A DNA stretch of 64,000 nucleotides from positions 8,357,001 through 8,421,000 of the forward strand of contig NZ_CP109487.1 of assembly GCF_036227605.1 (NCBI RefSeq), in the 5' to 3' direction. The notes beneath the pieces are model-generated. The model did not search any database. It was given only the letters and a program-made list of their open reading frames with translations, and had not been told where the DNA came from. Source of the DNA: Streptomyces sp. NBC_01439. GTDB lineage: Bacteria; Actinomycetota; Actinomycetes; Streptomycetales; Streptomycetaceae. Shown here piece after piece: positions 24,794 through 32,869 of the stretch. A program made the translations under genes and the position numbers. The first letter of the stretch is position 1. The number at the start of each line of letters is the position of its first letter.

Positions 24794-26215
24794 TCAGCGG
24801 GCGTGCGCCCGGCGCGGGTGGAGCCGGTGGTCCCGCGGGCGGCGTGCTGGCGGGGGGATCCGGCCGGGGCCGGGTCCGGTGAGGCCCGCCCGGAACAGCC
24901 CGTACGTGATCCGTCGTAGCGCGGCTGCCTCCAGTTCGTCCCGCAGGGCCCCGGCGCGCAGCAGGGCGTCGGGGCCGAGCAGGGCTTCCACCACGGCCAG
25001 CGCCCCGGCTACGTCGCCGTGGTCCAGGCGTTCGCGGACCCCGGTGAGGCAGTCCGGCCGACGGTGCGCCGCGTCGATGGCCCGCAGGCAGGGAAGCGGA
25101 GTGCCGGTCAGCGCGGCCAGCAGTTCCTCCCGGCGGATCTCGGCCGGGTCGTGGTCCAGCGCGGCCAGTACCCCGTCGACCAGGCCGATGCGGTGCCGGG
25201 CGCCCCGGCACTCGACGAGGCGGGGCTGCCCCGCGCGGTCCGCGGTCCCGGCCGGTCCGGTCGGCGCGAGGTCCGGTACGAGTGCCGAGGCGACCAGCGG
25301 GTGCAGCCGTTCGGCCTCGATGGATCCGGTACGGATCAGGTCCAGGTCGGGCAGGGTCCAGACCGCCGCGTCGGGCAGGTACGGCAGCGCGGAGGCGCTG
25401 CCGTCGGCGGGCGCCGCCCCGATCCGCACCGCGGGCGGTCCCGGGCCGTCCGCGGCCAGGTCCAGCACCAGCGGTTGCCGGGCCCCCAGCCGCACCGCGA
25501 CGGCGCCGGTGGTCCGGCCCTCGGCGCGGAGCAGGATCGCGGCCTCGGCGGCCCACCGGTCGACGGCGCACCGGTGCCCTTGCGGGAGCGCCGCCAGGAG
25601 CTCGGGGTCCGGTGGGGGAAGGCCTTCGGCGGGTGGCCGGTCGGCCCCGGACCGGACCCGCAGCTCGTCGGCCCTGCGGGCGTCCCACAGGTGGCGGTGC
25701 AGGTCGAGCCGGAACCGGCGGTCGGGACGGGGCCCGTGGCGCGGGTCTCCCCGACGGCCTTCCTCGGAGCGGGATCCGTCCCACAGCGCGAGGCTGATCC
25801 GCTGACCGCCGTCCGCCCAAGCGGGCGCGGTCCTGGCCACGAGGTGCACGGTGCGTACGGGGTGCACGGCATCCGGGTCGTCGCCCGCGGCCGTGTCGTA
25901 CCGGGCCAGCGTGACGGTGAGCCCGGGGCGCAGCAGCCCGTCGGGAGCGATGCGCGGCAGGTGCCAGCGCAACAGGTCGGGTGCCAGGTGGCGAAGGTCG
26001 GCCCGGATCCGGGCCGCGAGTTCGTGGCCGCGCGAGCGAGCCAGGAAACGGAGATCGAGATCGACGTCGACGCCTGCGGCGGCGCAGGCCCCGGCCCAGT
26101 CCCCGGCGGAGCGGCGGGCGGTCGCGGTCTCGATCATGGACGCCGGCACGGCGTACTCGCGTACGCGGAGCCAGAGGGAGAGGCGGGATTCCCCGTGCAC
26201 GTTCTCGGTGGGCAT
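24794..26215 (-). CDS. Uncharacterised protein of the MoxR/vWA operon
   Basis: A 473-residue protein I do not recognise by name. It has no signal peptide or membrane helix and is rich in Arg, Asp and Leu; the C-terminal quarter is helical (ALRDELEAAALRRITYGLF) and ends in a basic tail. It is the first gene of the operon, 85 bp upstream of the MoxR ATPase, with AAGGTGA at 7 nt. As MoxR/vWA pairs often travel with a third, family-specific protein, it is the best candidate for the client or specificity factor of the system. Confidence 0.85.
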   Translation of the reverse strand: MPTENVHGESRLSLWLRVREYAVPASMIETATARRSAGDWAGACAAAGVDVDLDLRFLARSRGHELAARIRADLRHLAPDLLRWHLPRIAPDGLLRPGLTVTLARYDTAAGDDPDAVHPVRTVHLVARTAPAWADGGQRISLALWDGSRSEEGRRGDPRHGPRPDRRFRLDLHRHLWDARRADELRVRSGADRPPAEGLPPPDPELLAALPQGHRCAVDRWAAEAAILLRAEGRTTGAVAVRLGARQPLVLDLAADGPGPPAVRIGAAPADGSASALPYLPDAAVWTLPDLDLIRTGSIEAERLHPLVASALVPDLAPTGPAGTADRAGQPRLVECRGARHRIGLVDGVLAALDHDPAEIRREELLAALTGTPLPCLRAIDAAHRRPDCLTGVRERLDHGDVAGALAVVEALLGPDALLRAGALRDELEAAALRRITYGLFRAGLTGPGPGRIPPPARRPRDHRLHPRRAHAR

Positions 26216-26291
26216 CAGCGCTCACCTTGCGTGGACGGGACCCCCGATCTGTGAAGGGAGTGAGTGGTCATCGCGGTGATCGTAACGCCGG

Positions 26292-27653
26292 TCAGCCCGA
26301 TCGGCCAGGTGTTTTTCCGGGCCAGCGGGGGTGGTGCCGGTCGATGACGTAGTGGTGCCCGTGCCGCCAACCGCCCGTGGCCGGGCGGGCGTCGGCGAGG
26401 TGCGGGTGCTCGGGCGGGAGGTCGGGGTGTACGTGCTCGAGCCGGTACGGATCCCGAGCCGGCCAGATCACCGCCGCGGCCGTGGCGGCGCTCAGGGCCA
26501 CGGCGCCCAGGAGCAGGACGGTCAGCGGCAGCCCCGCCCCCGCGGCGAGCCACCCGGCCAGCGGATAGGTGAGCAGCCAGCAGCCGTGGGAGAGGGAGAA
26601 GCGGGCGGCGAACGCGGCGGGCAGGTCCGCGTCGGCGGTGGAGCGGCGGATCACCCGGCCGCCCGGGGTCTGGACGGCGGAGCAGGCGGCGCCGATCGCG
26701 GCCCAGACGGCCAGGAGCGCGGGCCAGGACCACGTGCGCGGGCCGGTCGCGGCGAGTGCGGCCCCGGCCGCCAGGGCCACGGGGAGGGCGAAGGCGGCAC
26801 GGAGCATCACCGCGCGGTCGGTGGAGGACCGCAGGAGGCGGGGCAGGAGCAGCGCGGTCACCATGGAGCCGGCGCCGTACGCCCCGAGGGCGAGCGGGAC
26901 GGCGCCGGCCGGGCGGTCGAGGTGGCCGCGCACCAGGGAGACGGTGTCGACGAGGACGACGGCCCCGGCGGCGGCGACCGCGAGGTCGAGCGCGAGCAGG
27001 GCCCGCAGCCGGGGCGTGGCCCGGAAGAGGCGGGTGCCGAGGGCGGCCCTGGTCCGCAAGCCGCCGGTGCGTTCGACCGGGGCGGGCCCGGGCAGCGCCG
27101 TGGCGACGACGAGGGCGGCGGAGGCGAGGAAGCCGACGGCCGTGCCGGCGAACAACCGGTCGTAGGTGACCAGGCTCAGCAGCGCCGCGGCCAGGACCGG
27201 ACTGAAGAGGCTCTCCAGGTCGTAGGCGAGCCGGGTCATCGACAGGGCCCGGGTGTAGTCGCGTTCGGCGGGCAGGATCTCCGGGAGGACGGCCTGGAAG
27301 GTCGGGGTGAAGACCGCCGATGCCGCCTGGAGCAGGAAGACCAGGAGGTGGATCTGCCAGATCTCGGTGACGAACGGAAGGGCCAGCGCCGCACCGGCGC
27401 GGGTCAGGTCCATGGCCGTCATCAGGACGCGGCGGGGGATGCGGTCGGCGACCGCGCCGATCACCGGTGCGATGGTGACGTAGGCGGTCATCTTGATCGC
27501 GAGGGCGGTACCGAGAACCGCCGAGGCGCGCTCGCCCGCGAGCTCGTAGGCGAGCAGGCTCAGTGCGACGGTGGCCAGGCCGGTCCCGACCAGGGCGATG
27601 ACCTGAGCGGTGAACAGGCGGCGGTAGGTGCCGTTGCGCAGTACGGACAGCAC
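26292..27653 (-). CDS. MFS exporter with His-rich C-terminal tail
   Basis: A 453-residue major facilitator with about twelve helices and the loop 2-3 motif GAVADRIPRR. The last 60 residues carry a His-rich tail (LEHVHPDLPPEHPHL and GWRHGHHYVIDRHHPRWP) that suggests binding of nickel, cobalt or zinc. From memory of other actinobacterial genomes, relatives are often adjacent to ArsR repressors. GTG start; spacing to the G-rich ribosome site is not ideal. Here a LysR/EamA pair separates it from the nearest ArsR gene. An imperfect palindrome at 27716-27743 lies upstream. Confidence 0.9.
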   Translation of the reverse strand: MLSVLRNGTYRRLFTAQVIALVGTGLATVALSLLAYELAGERASAVLGTALAIKMTAYVTIAPVIGAVADRIPRRVLMTAMDLTRAGAALALPFVTEIWQIHLLVFLLQAASAVFTPTFQAVLPEILPAERDYTRALSMTRLAYDLESLFSPVLAAALLSLVTYDRLFAGTAVGFLASAALVVATALPGPAPVERTGGLRTRAALGTRLFRATPRLRALLALDLAVAAAGAVVLVDTVSLVRGHLDRPAGAVPLALGAYGAGSMVTALLLPRLLRSSTDRAVMLRAAFALPVALAAGAALAATGPRTWSWPALLAVWAAIGAACSAVQTPGGRVIRRSTADADLPAAFAARFSLSHGCWLLTYPLAGWLAAGAGLPLTVLLLGAVALSAATAAAVIWPARDPYRLEHVHPDLPPEHPHLADARPATGGWRHGHHYVIDRHHPRWPGKTPGRSG

Positions 27654-27715
27654 GGTCCCCGTCCCGGTCGGCAGATCGATGACAGCGCGGCGGATCCAGT
27701 CGGATCCAGCCTAGT

Positions 27716-27743
27716 CAACATGTGCGTACCTGTGCACCTGTTG
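27716..27743. promoter_or_regulatory. Imperfect palindrome upstream of the His-tailed MFS gene
   Basis: CAACATGTGC-N8-GCACCTGTTG, 9 of 10 arm positions complementary, about 65 bp upstream of the MFS start. It shares the core ATGTGCG with sequences upstream of the ArsR gene at 30052. Confidence 0.5.
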
Positions 27744-27796
27744 TACGCCGTTCCGGGCGGGCGGGCGGGCGTCGCGGTCGACGGCGCGGCCGCCCG

Positions 27797-28675
27797 CTAC
27801 GCGAGGACGTGGTCGTCGAGGGCGGTGAGGAAGGCGGCCGCCGCCGGAGTACGGCCAGTGCGGCTCCAGACGGCGAACTCCACGCGGGCCGGGGCGTCGG
27901 TCACCTCGACGGTCGCCACGCCGGCGAGCCGGGGCGCGTAGGCGGAGGGGAGCATGGCCACGGCGAGGCCCGGTTCCACGAGGCGGGCGATGTAGTCGGC
28001 GCTGGTGACCTCGTAGGCGACGTCACGGGTGAGACCGGCGGCCGAGAAGGCCAGGTCGGACTGGACCCGTCCGGCCGTCCCGGCCGGCAGGTCCACGAAC
28101 ACCTCGCGGCAGAGCCTGCGCAGGTCGACCGCCGGTTCGGCAGCGAGCGGATGGTCCGGAGCGACCACGGCGACGAGCCGGTCCCGGGCGAGTTCGCGGG
28201 CCGCGACGCCCCGGGGCCGGACGGTGGTGGGCAGCCCCAGGAAGGCCACGTCGAGGCCCCCTTCCCGGACCCGCTCGACCAGGTCCTCGCTCGCGCCCAC
28301 CCGCAGGCTGACGCGTACGTGCGGGTACTGCCGGCGGAAGTCGCGCAGCGCCCCCGGGACGTCGACCGCGGCGACGGTCGGGATCAACCCGACGGCGAGC
28401 CGCCCGCGTACCTCCCCGACGGCCGCCGCGACCTCGGCGGCCGCCCGTTCGGCGGCGTCCAGACACTGACGGGCGGCCGGGAGGAACGCCTCGCCGGCCG
28501 GGGTCAGCCGCACCCGGCGGCTGGTGCGCTCGAAGAGCCGCGCGCCCAGTTCCCGTTCCAGGCGTGCGATCTGGTGACTGAGCGCGGACTGGACGACCAG
28601 GCACCGCTCGGCGGCCCGGGTGAAGCTGTTCGTCTCGGCCACGGCGAGGACGTAGCGCATCTGCTGGAGCTCCAT
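27797..28675 (-). CDS. LysR family transcriptional regulator
   Basis: A 292-residue LysR protein with the N-terminal winged HTH (TNSFTRAAERCLVVQSALSH) and a substrate-binding domain of two lobes. The ATG at 28675 (MELQQMRYVL) is the family start; longer reading to 28714 is not needed. It is divergent from the EamA transporter gene and probably controls it. A 31-bp palindrome covers its own start codon, suggesting strong autoregulation. The effector is unknown. Confidence 0.93.
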   Translation of the reverse strand: MELQQMRYVLAVAETNSFTRAAERCLVVQSALSHQIARLERELGARLFERTSRRVRLTPAGEAFLPAARQCLDAAERAAAEVAAAVGEVRGRLAVGLIPTVAAVDVPGALRDFRRQYPHVRVSLRVGASEDLVERVREGGLDVAFLGLPTTVRPRGVAARELARDRLVAVVAPDHPLAAEPAVDLRRLCREVFVDLPAGTAGRVQSDLAFSAAGLTRDVAYEVTSADYIARLVEPGLAVAMLPSAYAPRLAGVATVEVTDAPARVEFAVWSRTGRTPAAAAFLTALDDHVLA

Positions 28676-28702
28676 CGATCCATCGTGGATCACGATCGAT
28701 GG
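28672..28702. promoter_or_regulatory. 31-bp palindrome over the LysR start codon
   Basis: Arms CCATCGATC and GATCGATGG (perfect, 13-bp centre); the centre contributes a nested ATCGTG-GAT-CACGAT palindrome. A further CATCGATCG occurs at 28724-28732, close to the EamA side. Binding by the LysR protein is the natural inference. Confidence 0.7.
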
Positions 28703-28754
28703 GCTGACAAACATGTGTTGGACTCATCGATCGGGCCCCGTGAGACTCCGAAAC

Positions 28755-29747
28755 ATGACAAGTCCAGCCGCACGGACGGCCCGTGGGAACCTGCCCCGCA
28801 CCCTCTTGACCGCGCTCGCCCCCCTGACGTGGGGGACGGTCTACATCGTCACGACCGAGTTGCTGCCGCCGGGACATCCCCTGTTCGCGGGCCTGCTCAG
28901 GGCGTTGCCCGCCGGCCTGATCGCCCTGGCGCTCACCCGTACGGCGCCGCGGGGAGCATGGTGGGGGCGCGTCGTGGTGCTCGGCACGCTGAACATCGGA
29001 CTGCTGTTTCCGCTGCTGTTCGTCGCGGCCGAACGCCTGCCCGGAGGTGTGGCCGCCACACTGACGGCGGCCATGCCCCTCATGGTCGCCGTGCTGGCCG
29101 TGACCCTCCTCCACGAGAGCCCCTCCGTCCGGCGCCTGACGTGGGGTGTGATCGGCGTCGGGGGCATCGGTCTGGTGGTGATCGGCCCGGACGCGGCGTT
29201 CGACACCGTGGGCATCGCCGCGGGCCTGGCCGCCGCGGCCACGCTGGCCCTCGGGGTGACGCTCACCAAGCGCTGGGGGCGGCCCGCCGGCATGGGCCCC
29301 ACCGCCTTCGCCGGCTGGCAGCTCACGGTCGGCGGCCTGTTCCTCGTTCCCGTCACCTTCCTCGCCGAAGGGGCGCCGCCCACCATCGGCCCGACGGCCG
29401 TCCTCGGCTACCTCTGGCTCTCCCTGGTCTGCGGCCTGGCCACCTTCGTCCTGTGGTTCCAGGGCATCGGTAGCCTCCCCGTCACCTCCGCCGCGGTGCT
29501 CGGCCTGCTCTCGCCGCTGGTCGCCGCACTGCTCGGGGCCGTGCTGCTCGGCCAGACACTGGGCGCGGTGCAACTCGTGGGCTTCGGGCTCGCGCTCGCC
29601 GCGATCGTGGCGGGACAGCTTCCGGCGCGCGGCGGTCATTCGTTCCGGGGCCGTTCGTTCCGCGGTCAGTCGTGCGGAGGGAGGGAACCGAGTTGGTGGT
29701 CGGCGACGTTCAGGGCCTCGTCGACCAGCCGCCGCAAATGCCCGTGA
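28755..29747 (+). CDS. EamA/DMT family transporter
   Basis: A 330-residue drug/metabolite transporter with ten helices in two EamA repeats, the first starting LAPLTWGTVYIVTTELLP and the second after residue 150. Such proteins export amino acids, metabolites or drugs. The ATG at 28755 is chosen over a longer reading because the family starts close to the first helix. Its 3' end overlaps the convergent ArsR gene by 82 bp, and its last 30 or so codons after QLPARGG look like readthrough into that gene. It is paired with the divergent LysR gene. Confidence 0.92.
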   Translation: MTSPAARTARGNLPRTLLTALAPLTWGTVYIVTTELLPPGHPLFAGLLRALPAGLIALALTRTAPRGAWWGRVVVLGTLNIGLLFPLLFVAAERLPGGVAATLTAAMPLMVAVLAVTLLHESPSVRRLTWGVIGVGGIGLVVIGPDAAFDTVGIAAGLAAAATLALGVTLTKRWGRPAGMGPTAFAGWQLTVGGLFLVPVTFLAEGAPPTIGPTAVLGYLWLSLVCGLATFVLWFQGIGSLPVTSAAVLGLLSPLVAALLGAVLLGQTLGAVQLVGFGLALAAIVAGQLPARGGHSFRGRSFRGQSCGGREPSWWSATFRASSTSRRKCP

Positions 29748-30052
29748 CCGAGGGCGTAGACGACCCGGCGGCCGTCCTTGCGGGTGGTGACCAGCCCGGC
29801 CAGCCGGAGCTTGGCGAGGTGCTGGCTGACGGAGGGGCGGGCGGCTCCGCAGGCCTCGGTGAGGGTGGTGACATCGGCCTCGCCCCGGCCGAGGCGCGCC
29901 ATCAGGGCCAGGCGGGTGCGGTCGGCGAGCAGGGCGAGCACGGACGCGGCGGCTTCCAGCCGGTCGCCCCGCTCCGGCGTGTCCGGGGTGTCCGGCGCGC
30001 CCGGCGCGATCTGCGCAACGTGTGCACCTGCCAGATGCCTGCCCGCACTCAT
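29666..30052 (-). CDS. ArsR family metal-type repressor
   Basis: A 128-residue winged-helix repressor: ALLADRTRLALMARLGRGE, recognition helix ARPSVSQHLAKL, wing KDGRRVVYAL. His residues in the last helix (GHGHLRRLV and NVADHQ) and the N-terminal segment AGRHLAGAHVAQ could bind metal as in NmtR/KmtR-like nickel/cobalt sensors. The ATG is at 30052. Two direct repeats GCGCACAT lie immediately upstream. The gene lies behind the cbtBA terminator, so it is probably transcribed alone. It may regulate the His-tailed MFS 2 kb away, cbtBA, or itself. Confidence 0.92.
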   Translation of the reverse strand: MSAGRHLAGAHVAQIAPGAPDTPDTPERGDRLEAAASVLALLADRTRLALMARLGRGEADVTTLTEACGAARPSVSQHLAKLRLAGLVTTRKDGRRVVYALGHGHLRRLVDEALNVADHQLGSLPPHD

Positions 30053-30084
30053 GCGCACATCGTAGGGCGCTGCTGCGCGCACAT
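30053..30084. promoter_or_regulatory. Direct repeats upstream of the ArsR gene
   Basis: GCGCACAT at 30053-30060 and 30077-30084, spaced 24 bp (centre to centre), directly before the start codon. Possible ArsR operator half-sites. Confidence 0.4.
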
Positions 30085-30128
30085 GCCCGGGCCCCGCCAC
30101 CCCAGAGGGGGTCGGCGGGGCCCGGGCA
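30084..30128 (-). terminator. Long hairpin terminator after cbtA
   Basis: A 15-bp perfect stem (30084-30098 with 30114-30128), extended inward by ACCCC/GGGGT with one bulge. It lies 19 bp past the cbtA stop and isolates the ArsR gene. Confidence 0.88.
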
Positions 30129-30146
30129 CAGGCGTCGCGGCCGGTG

Positions 30147-30983
30147 TCAGCCGAGCGCGGGTGCCTCCTGCTGAGCCGGAGCCGTCTCGTGCGCGCCGTC
30201 GGCGCGCGCGGCCAGGAGCCGCTGGGCGAGGACGCCGAAGACGACGGCGAACACGGCCCACAGGACGAGCTGGACGGCCAGCGAGGCGACCCGGAACTCC
30301 CACAGCAGGGCCGCGGGGAAGCCGGGCTGGACGGCGTCGCTGTTGTCCGGCAGGAACACGAACGCCAGGGCGGCGGCGACGATGAAGCCGGCGCTCGCGG
30401 TCAGCGTCGCGTTCCAGTTGCCCAGGCGCGGTGCCAGCCGCCGCCCGAGGATGATCGCACCGACGCCGAGCAACACGCTCAGCAGGATCATCAGGAAGAA
30501 CAGCGTGGTGCGCTGGCCGATCGTGTCCGGGTTGCCGACCGCCGGCGGGGTGGCCGGGTACTTCAGGAACGGCACCAGGTAGACCAGGGTGAACGCGCCC
30601 GCCCCGGTGAGCGCCGCCGTGGCCCGCGGGCTGAACCCGCCGACGCGGCCGAGGGCGAACGAGAACGCGAGCGAGGCTATGCCGCCCAGCGCGACCCCGT
30701 AGACCAGGACACCGGTGGCCAGGCCGACGGTCGACTGGACCGGCCGGCTGACCAGCTCTTCCTCCTCCTCGGCGGCCTCGCCCGACGCGGCGTCACCGCC
30801 GTGCCCGGCGTGCGCGCTCGGGGCGCTCGCGGCGTCCTGGGCGGCCTGGGCCTCTTCCACGGCGATGGAACCCCGTACCGGCGGCTCACCGACCACGTAG
30901 GCGACCGCGAAGGCGAACAGCCCCGCGATCAGGCCCGCGAGCATGCCGCGGACCAGCAGTCCTCTGACAGTAGAGGCGTACAT
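30147..30983 (-). CDS. cbtA: Cobalt transporter subunit CbtA
   Basis: A 278-residue membrane protein with about five to six helices and the CbtA opening (VRGMLAGLIAGLFAFAVAYVVGEP). A loop rich in Glu and His (SAHAGHGGDAAS then EEEEE) may gather metal. With CbtB it forms a B12-regulated cobalt uptake system that serves cobalamin synthesis. It follows cbtB by 12 bp, with GAGAGG upstream of its ATG, and both are under the riboswitch at 31270-31410. A strong terminator ends the unit. Confidence 0.93.
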   Translation of the reverse strand: MYASTVRGLLVRGMLAGLIAGLFAFAVAYVVGEPPVRGSIAVEEAQAAQDAASAPSAHAGHGGDAASGEAAEEEEELVSRPVQSTVGLATGVLVYGVALGGIASLAFSFALGRVGGFSPRATAALTGAGAFTLVYLVPFLKYPATPPAVGNPDTIGQRTTLFFLMILLSVLLGVGAIILGRRLAPRLGNWNATLTASAGFIVAAALAFVFLPDNSDAVQPGFPAALLWEFRVASLAVQLVLWAVFAVVFGVLAQRLLAARADGAHETAPAQQEAPALG

Positions 30984-30995
30984 GTGCGTGGCCTC

Positions 30996-31223
30996 TCAGT
31001 GGCAGGGGAAGCCGAGCAGGTGGCGACCGTCGTGCACCCACTCGTGCACGCCTTCACCGGCGAACACGGCCGTGGCGCCCTGTTCGGCACCGACGAAGTA
31101 CAGGGCGACGAGCATCAGGAGACCGACGAAGAGCGCCCAGGGCAGCACCGCGCGCACGGGCAGCGGGGCCGACAGGGAGCCGGCGGGGGTGGATACGGCA
31201 GCGGAAGCGAGAGCCTCGGCCAT
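30996..31223 (-). CDS. cbtB: Cobalt transporter small subunit CbtB
   Basis: A 75-residue protein with one transmembrane helix (LPWALFVGLLMLVALYFVG) and the conserved C-terminal metal box HEWVHDGRHLLGFPCH. The ATG at 31223 is selected because GAGGAGG lies 8 nt upstream; a longer reading to 31256 is unnecessary. It is the first gene behind a cobalamin riboswitch. Confidence 0.93.
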   Translation of the reverse strand: MAEALASAAVSTPAGSLSAPLPVRAVLPWALFVGLLMLVALYFVGAEQGATAVFAGEGVHEWVHDGRHLLGFPCH

Positions 31224-31269
31224 GATGGAACCTCCTCGGGGAACAACGCGTCCCATACGGTGGTGCAGG

Positions 31270-31410
31270 ACGACGGTCCTCGGGTCTGACTCGCTGTGAC
31301 GCCATCATGGAGATGCCGTCGCAGCACACAGTGGCGCGACCATGCCGGATTCACACCGGGCTTCCGTCTCGCCGTCGTCGCTATGTCTTTATGTCGCGTT
31401 GACGCTACCG
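31270..31410 (-). promoter_or_regulatory. Cobalamin riboswitch controlling cbtBA
   Basis: Within the 366-bp gene-free region 31224-31589 the minus strand shows the conserved elements in order: GGAAGCCCGGTGTGAATCCG, then GCGCCACTGTG (31327-31337), and finally the B12-box-like AGCGAGTCAGACCC (31282-31295). It ends about 40-60 nt before the cbtB ribosome site, so it can control either termination or translation. The remaining part of the region holds the promoter of the plus-strand MFS gene (TAGGAT near 31530). Confidence 0.85.
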
Positions 31411-31589
31411 CGTGGCGGGCCCGCGGCCAAGACCGTGAGTTCCTGATCACACGCCTACGCTGCGGTAACGCGGGTCCGGTGGGGCCTGCGGGATTCGAAG
31501 TGTCCGTCAACTGGACCGGCAGGACTGCTAGGATGACCCCGTCAGCCTTCGGCGTGCGTGCCCCGTGTACACGTCCGGAGGCTTTTTTC

Positions 31590-32816
31590 ATGCCTTCACA
31601 CCGGACCGCCACCCCTGCCGTACCTCCGACCTCCGCCACCACCGGCTACCGCGCCCTGCTCCGCAACAAGGAGTTCAGCGGCCTGTACTTCAGCTTCGCC
31701 CTCACCGTCACTGCGAGCACTTTGTCCGGTTTCGCGCTCGGCACACTGGTCAACCACCGGACCGGTTCCCCGTTCCTGACGGCCGTGAGCATGTACGGCG
31801 CCACGTTCGCGGCGGTGCTCGGCGCGCTCACGCTGATGTCCGTCGCGGACGGCGAGCGGCCCCGCCGGACCCTCCTCCTGCTCCAACTCGTCTCGCTGGT
31901 GGGCGTCGCCGCCCAGGCGGTCCCGGGGCTGCCGCTCGCGGCCCGGTTCGCCCTACTGCTGACCCTGGGCTTCTTCCAGTCCCTCGGCACCGGCACCCGG
32001 CTGGGCCTGCTCGCCGAGGTGGTGCCCGGCTCCGCCTACGCGCCCGCCCGTTCGCTGATGAACGTCACCTCGGGCGCCACGGTGATCGCCGGCTACGCCG
32101 TCGGCGCCGTACTGCTGCGGTACCTGGGCCCGTACCGGGTCTTCGTCGTCGCCGCGGCCCTGACCGCCCTCGGGACGGTCGTCGCGGCCGTCACCGTCCG
32201 GGAACGCTCGATCCGGTTCACCCGCCGCCCCGGGCTGCGTCGGACCTGGACGACGAACGTCGAGCTGTTCGCCCACCCCGGCCGCCGGAGGCTGCTGGTG
32301 AACCTGTGGGTCCCGAACGGTCTGATCGTCGGCTGCGAGGCCCTGTTCCTGTCCTACGACCCCGGCCGGGCGGGGGTCTTCCTCGCCGCCGCGTCGGCGG
32401 GCATGCTCCTCGGGGACCTGCTCGTCGGCCGAGTGCTCACCGCCGACCGGCGCCGCCGCCTCGCCTTCGCCCTGCGGCTGCTGCTCGCCGTTCCCTTCCT
32501 GCTGTTCGCCGTCCACCCGCCCGCCCCGGTGGCGACCGTCGCCGTGTTCCTCGCCGGCGTCGGATTCGCGGCCACCCTGCCCCTCCAGGAGCAGCTCCTC
32601 GAACTGACCCCCGACGTCGTCCGCGGTCAGGTCCAGGGGGTCGAGTCGGCCGGTCGGATGACCTGGCAGGGCATCGGCGCCGCCATCGCCGGGGGCCTGG
32701 CCCAGTGCGTCGCCCCGGGCACCGCGATCGCCGTCGTCGCCGGGGTCTCCGTGGTCCTCACCCTGCTGTGCGGCACGTCGCCCGGCCCGGGGCCGGGCGA
32801 CGTGCCGCAGGATTGA
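31590..32816 (+). CDS. MFS transporter
   Basis: A 408-residue major facilitator with twelve helices, beginning YRALLRNKEFSGLYFSF. There is no strong family signature to define its cargo; the topology and the loops suggest a drug or small-molecule exporter. GGAGG lies 9 nt before the ATG at 31590. An upstream -10-like TAGGAT is 55 bp away. Its own last codons form an 18-bp palindromic hairpin, likely its terminator. Confidence 0.9.
   Translation: MPSHRTATPAVPPTSATTGYRALLRNKEFSGLYFSFALTVTASTLSGFALGTLVNHRTGSPFLTAVSMYGATFAAVLGALTLMSVADGERPRRTLLLLQLVSLVGVAAQAVPGLPLAARFALLLTLGFFQSLGTGTRLGLLAEVVPGSAYAPARSLMNVTSGATVIAGYAVGAVLLRYLGPYRVFVVAAALTALGTVVAAVTVRERSIRFTRRPGLRRTWTTNVELFAHPGRRRLLVNLWVPNGLIVGCEALFLSYDPGRAGVFLAAASAGMLLGDLLVGRVLTADRRRRLAFALRLLLAVPFLLFAVHPPAPVATVAVFLAGVGFAATLPLQEQLLELTPDVVRGQVQGVESAGRMTWQGIGAAIAGGLAQCVAPGTAIAVVAGVSVVLTLLCGTSPGPGPGDVPQD
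32771..32807 (+). terminator. Hairpin built into the 3' end of the MFS gene
   Basis: A near-continuous perfect palindrome with 18-nt arms (32771-32788 and 32790-32807, arm core GGCACGTCGCCCGGCC). It encodes residues near the C-terminus and ends 6 bp before the last codon's stop. Confidence 0.75.
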
Positions 32817-32869
32817 GTCGCGGCGCGCCATTCGAGCACATGTTTGATTGTCGGGGTTAGGCTGGGTCT

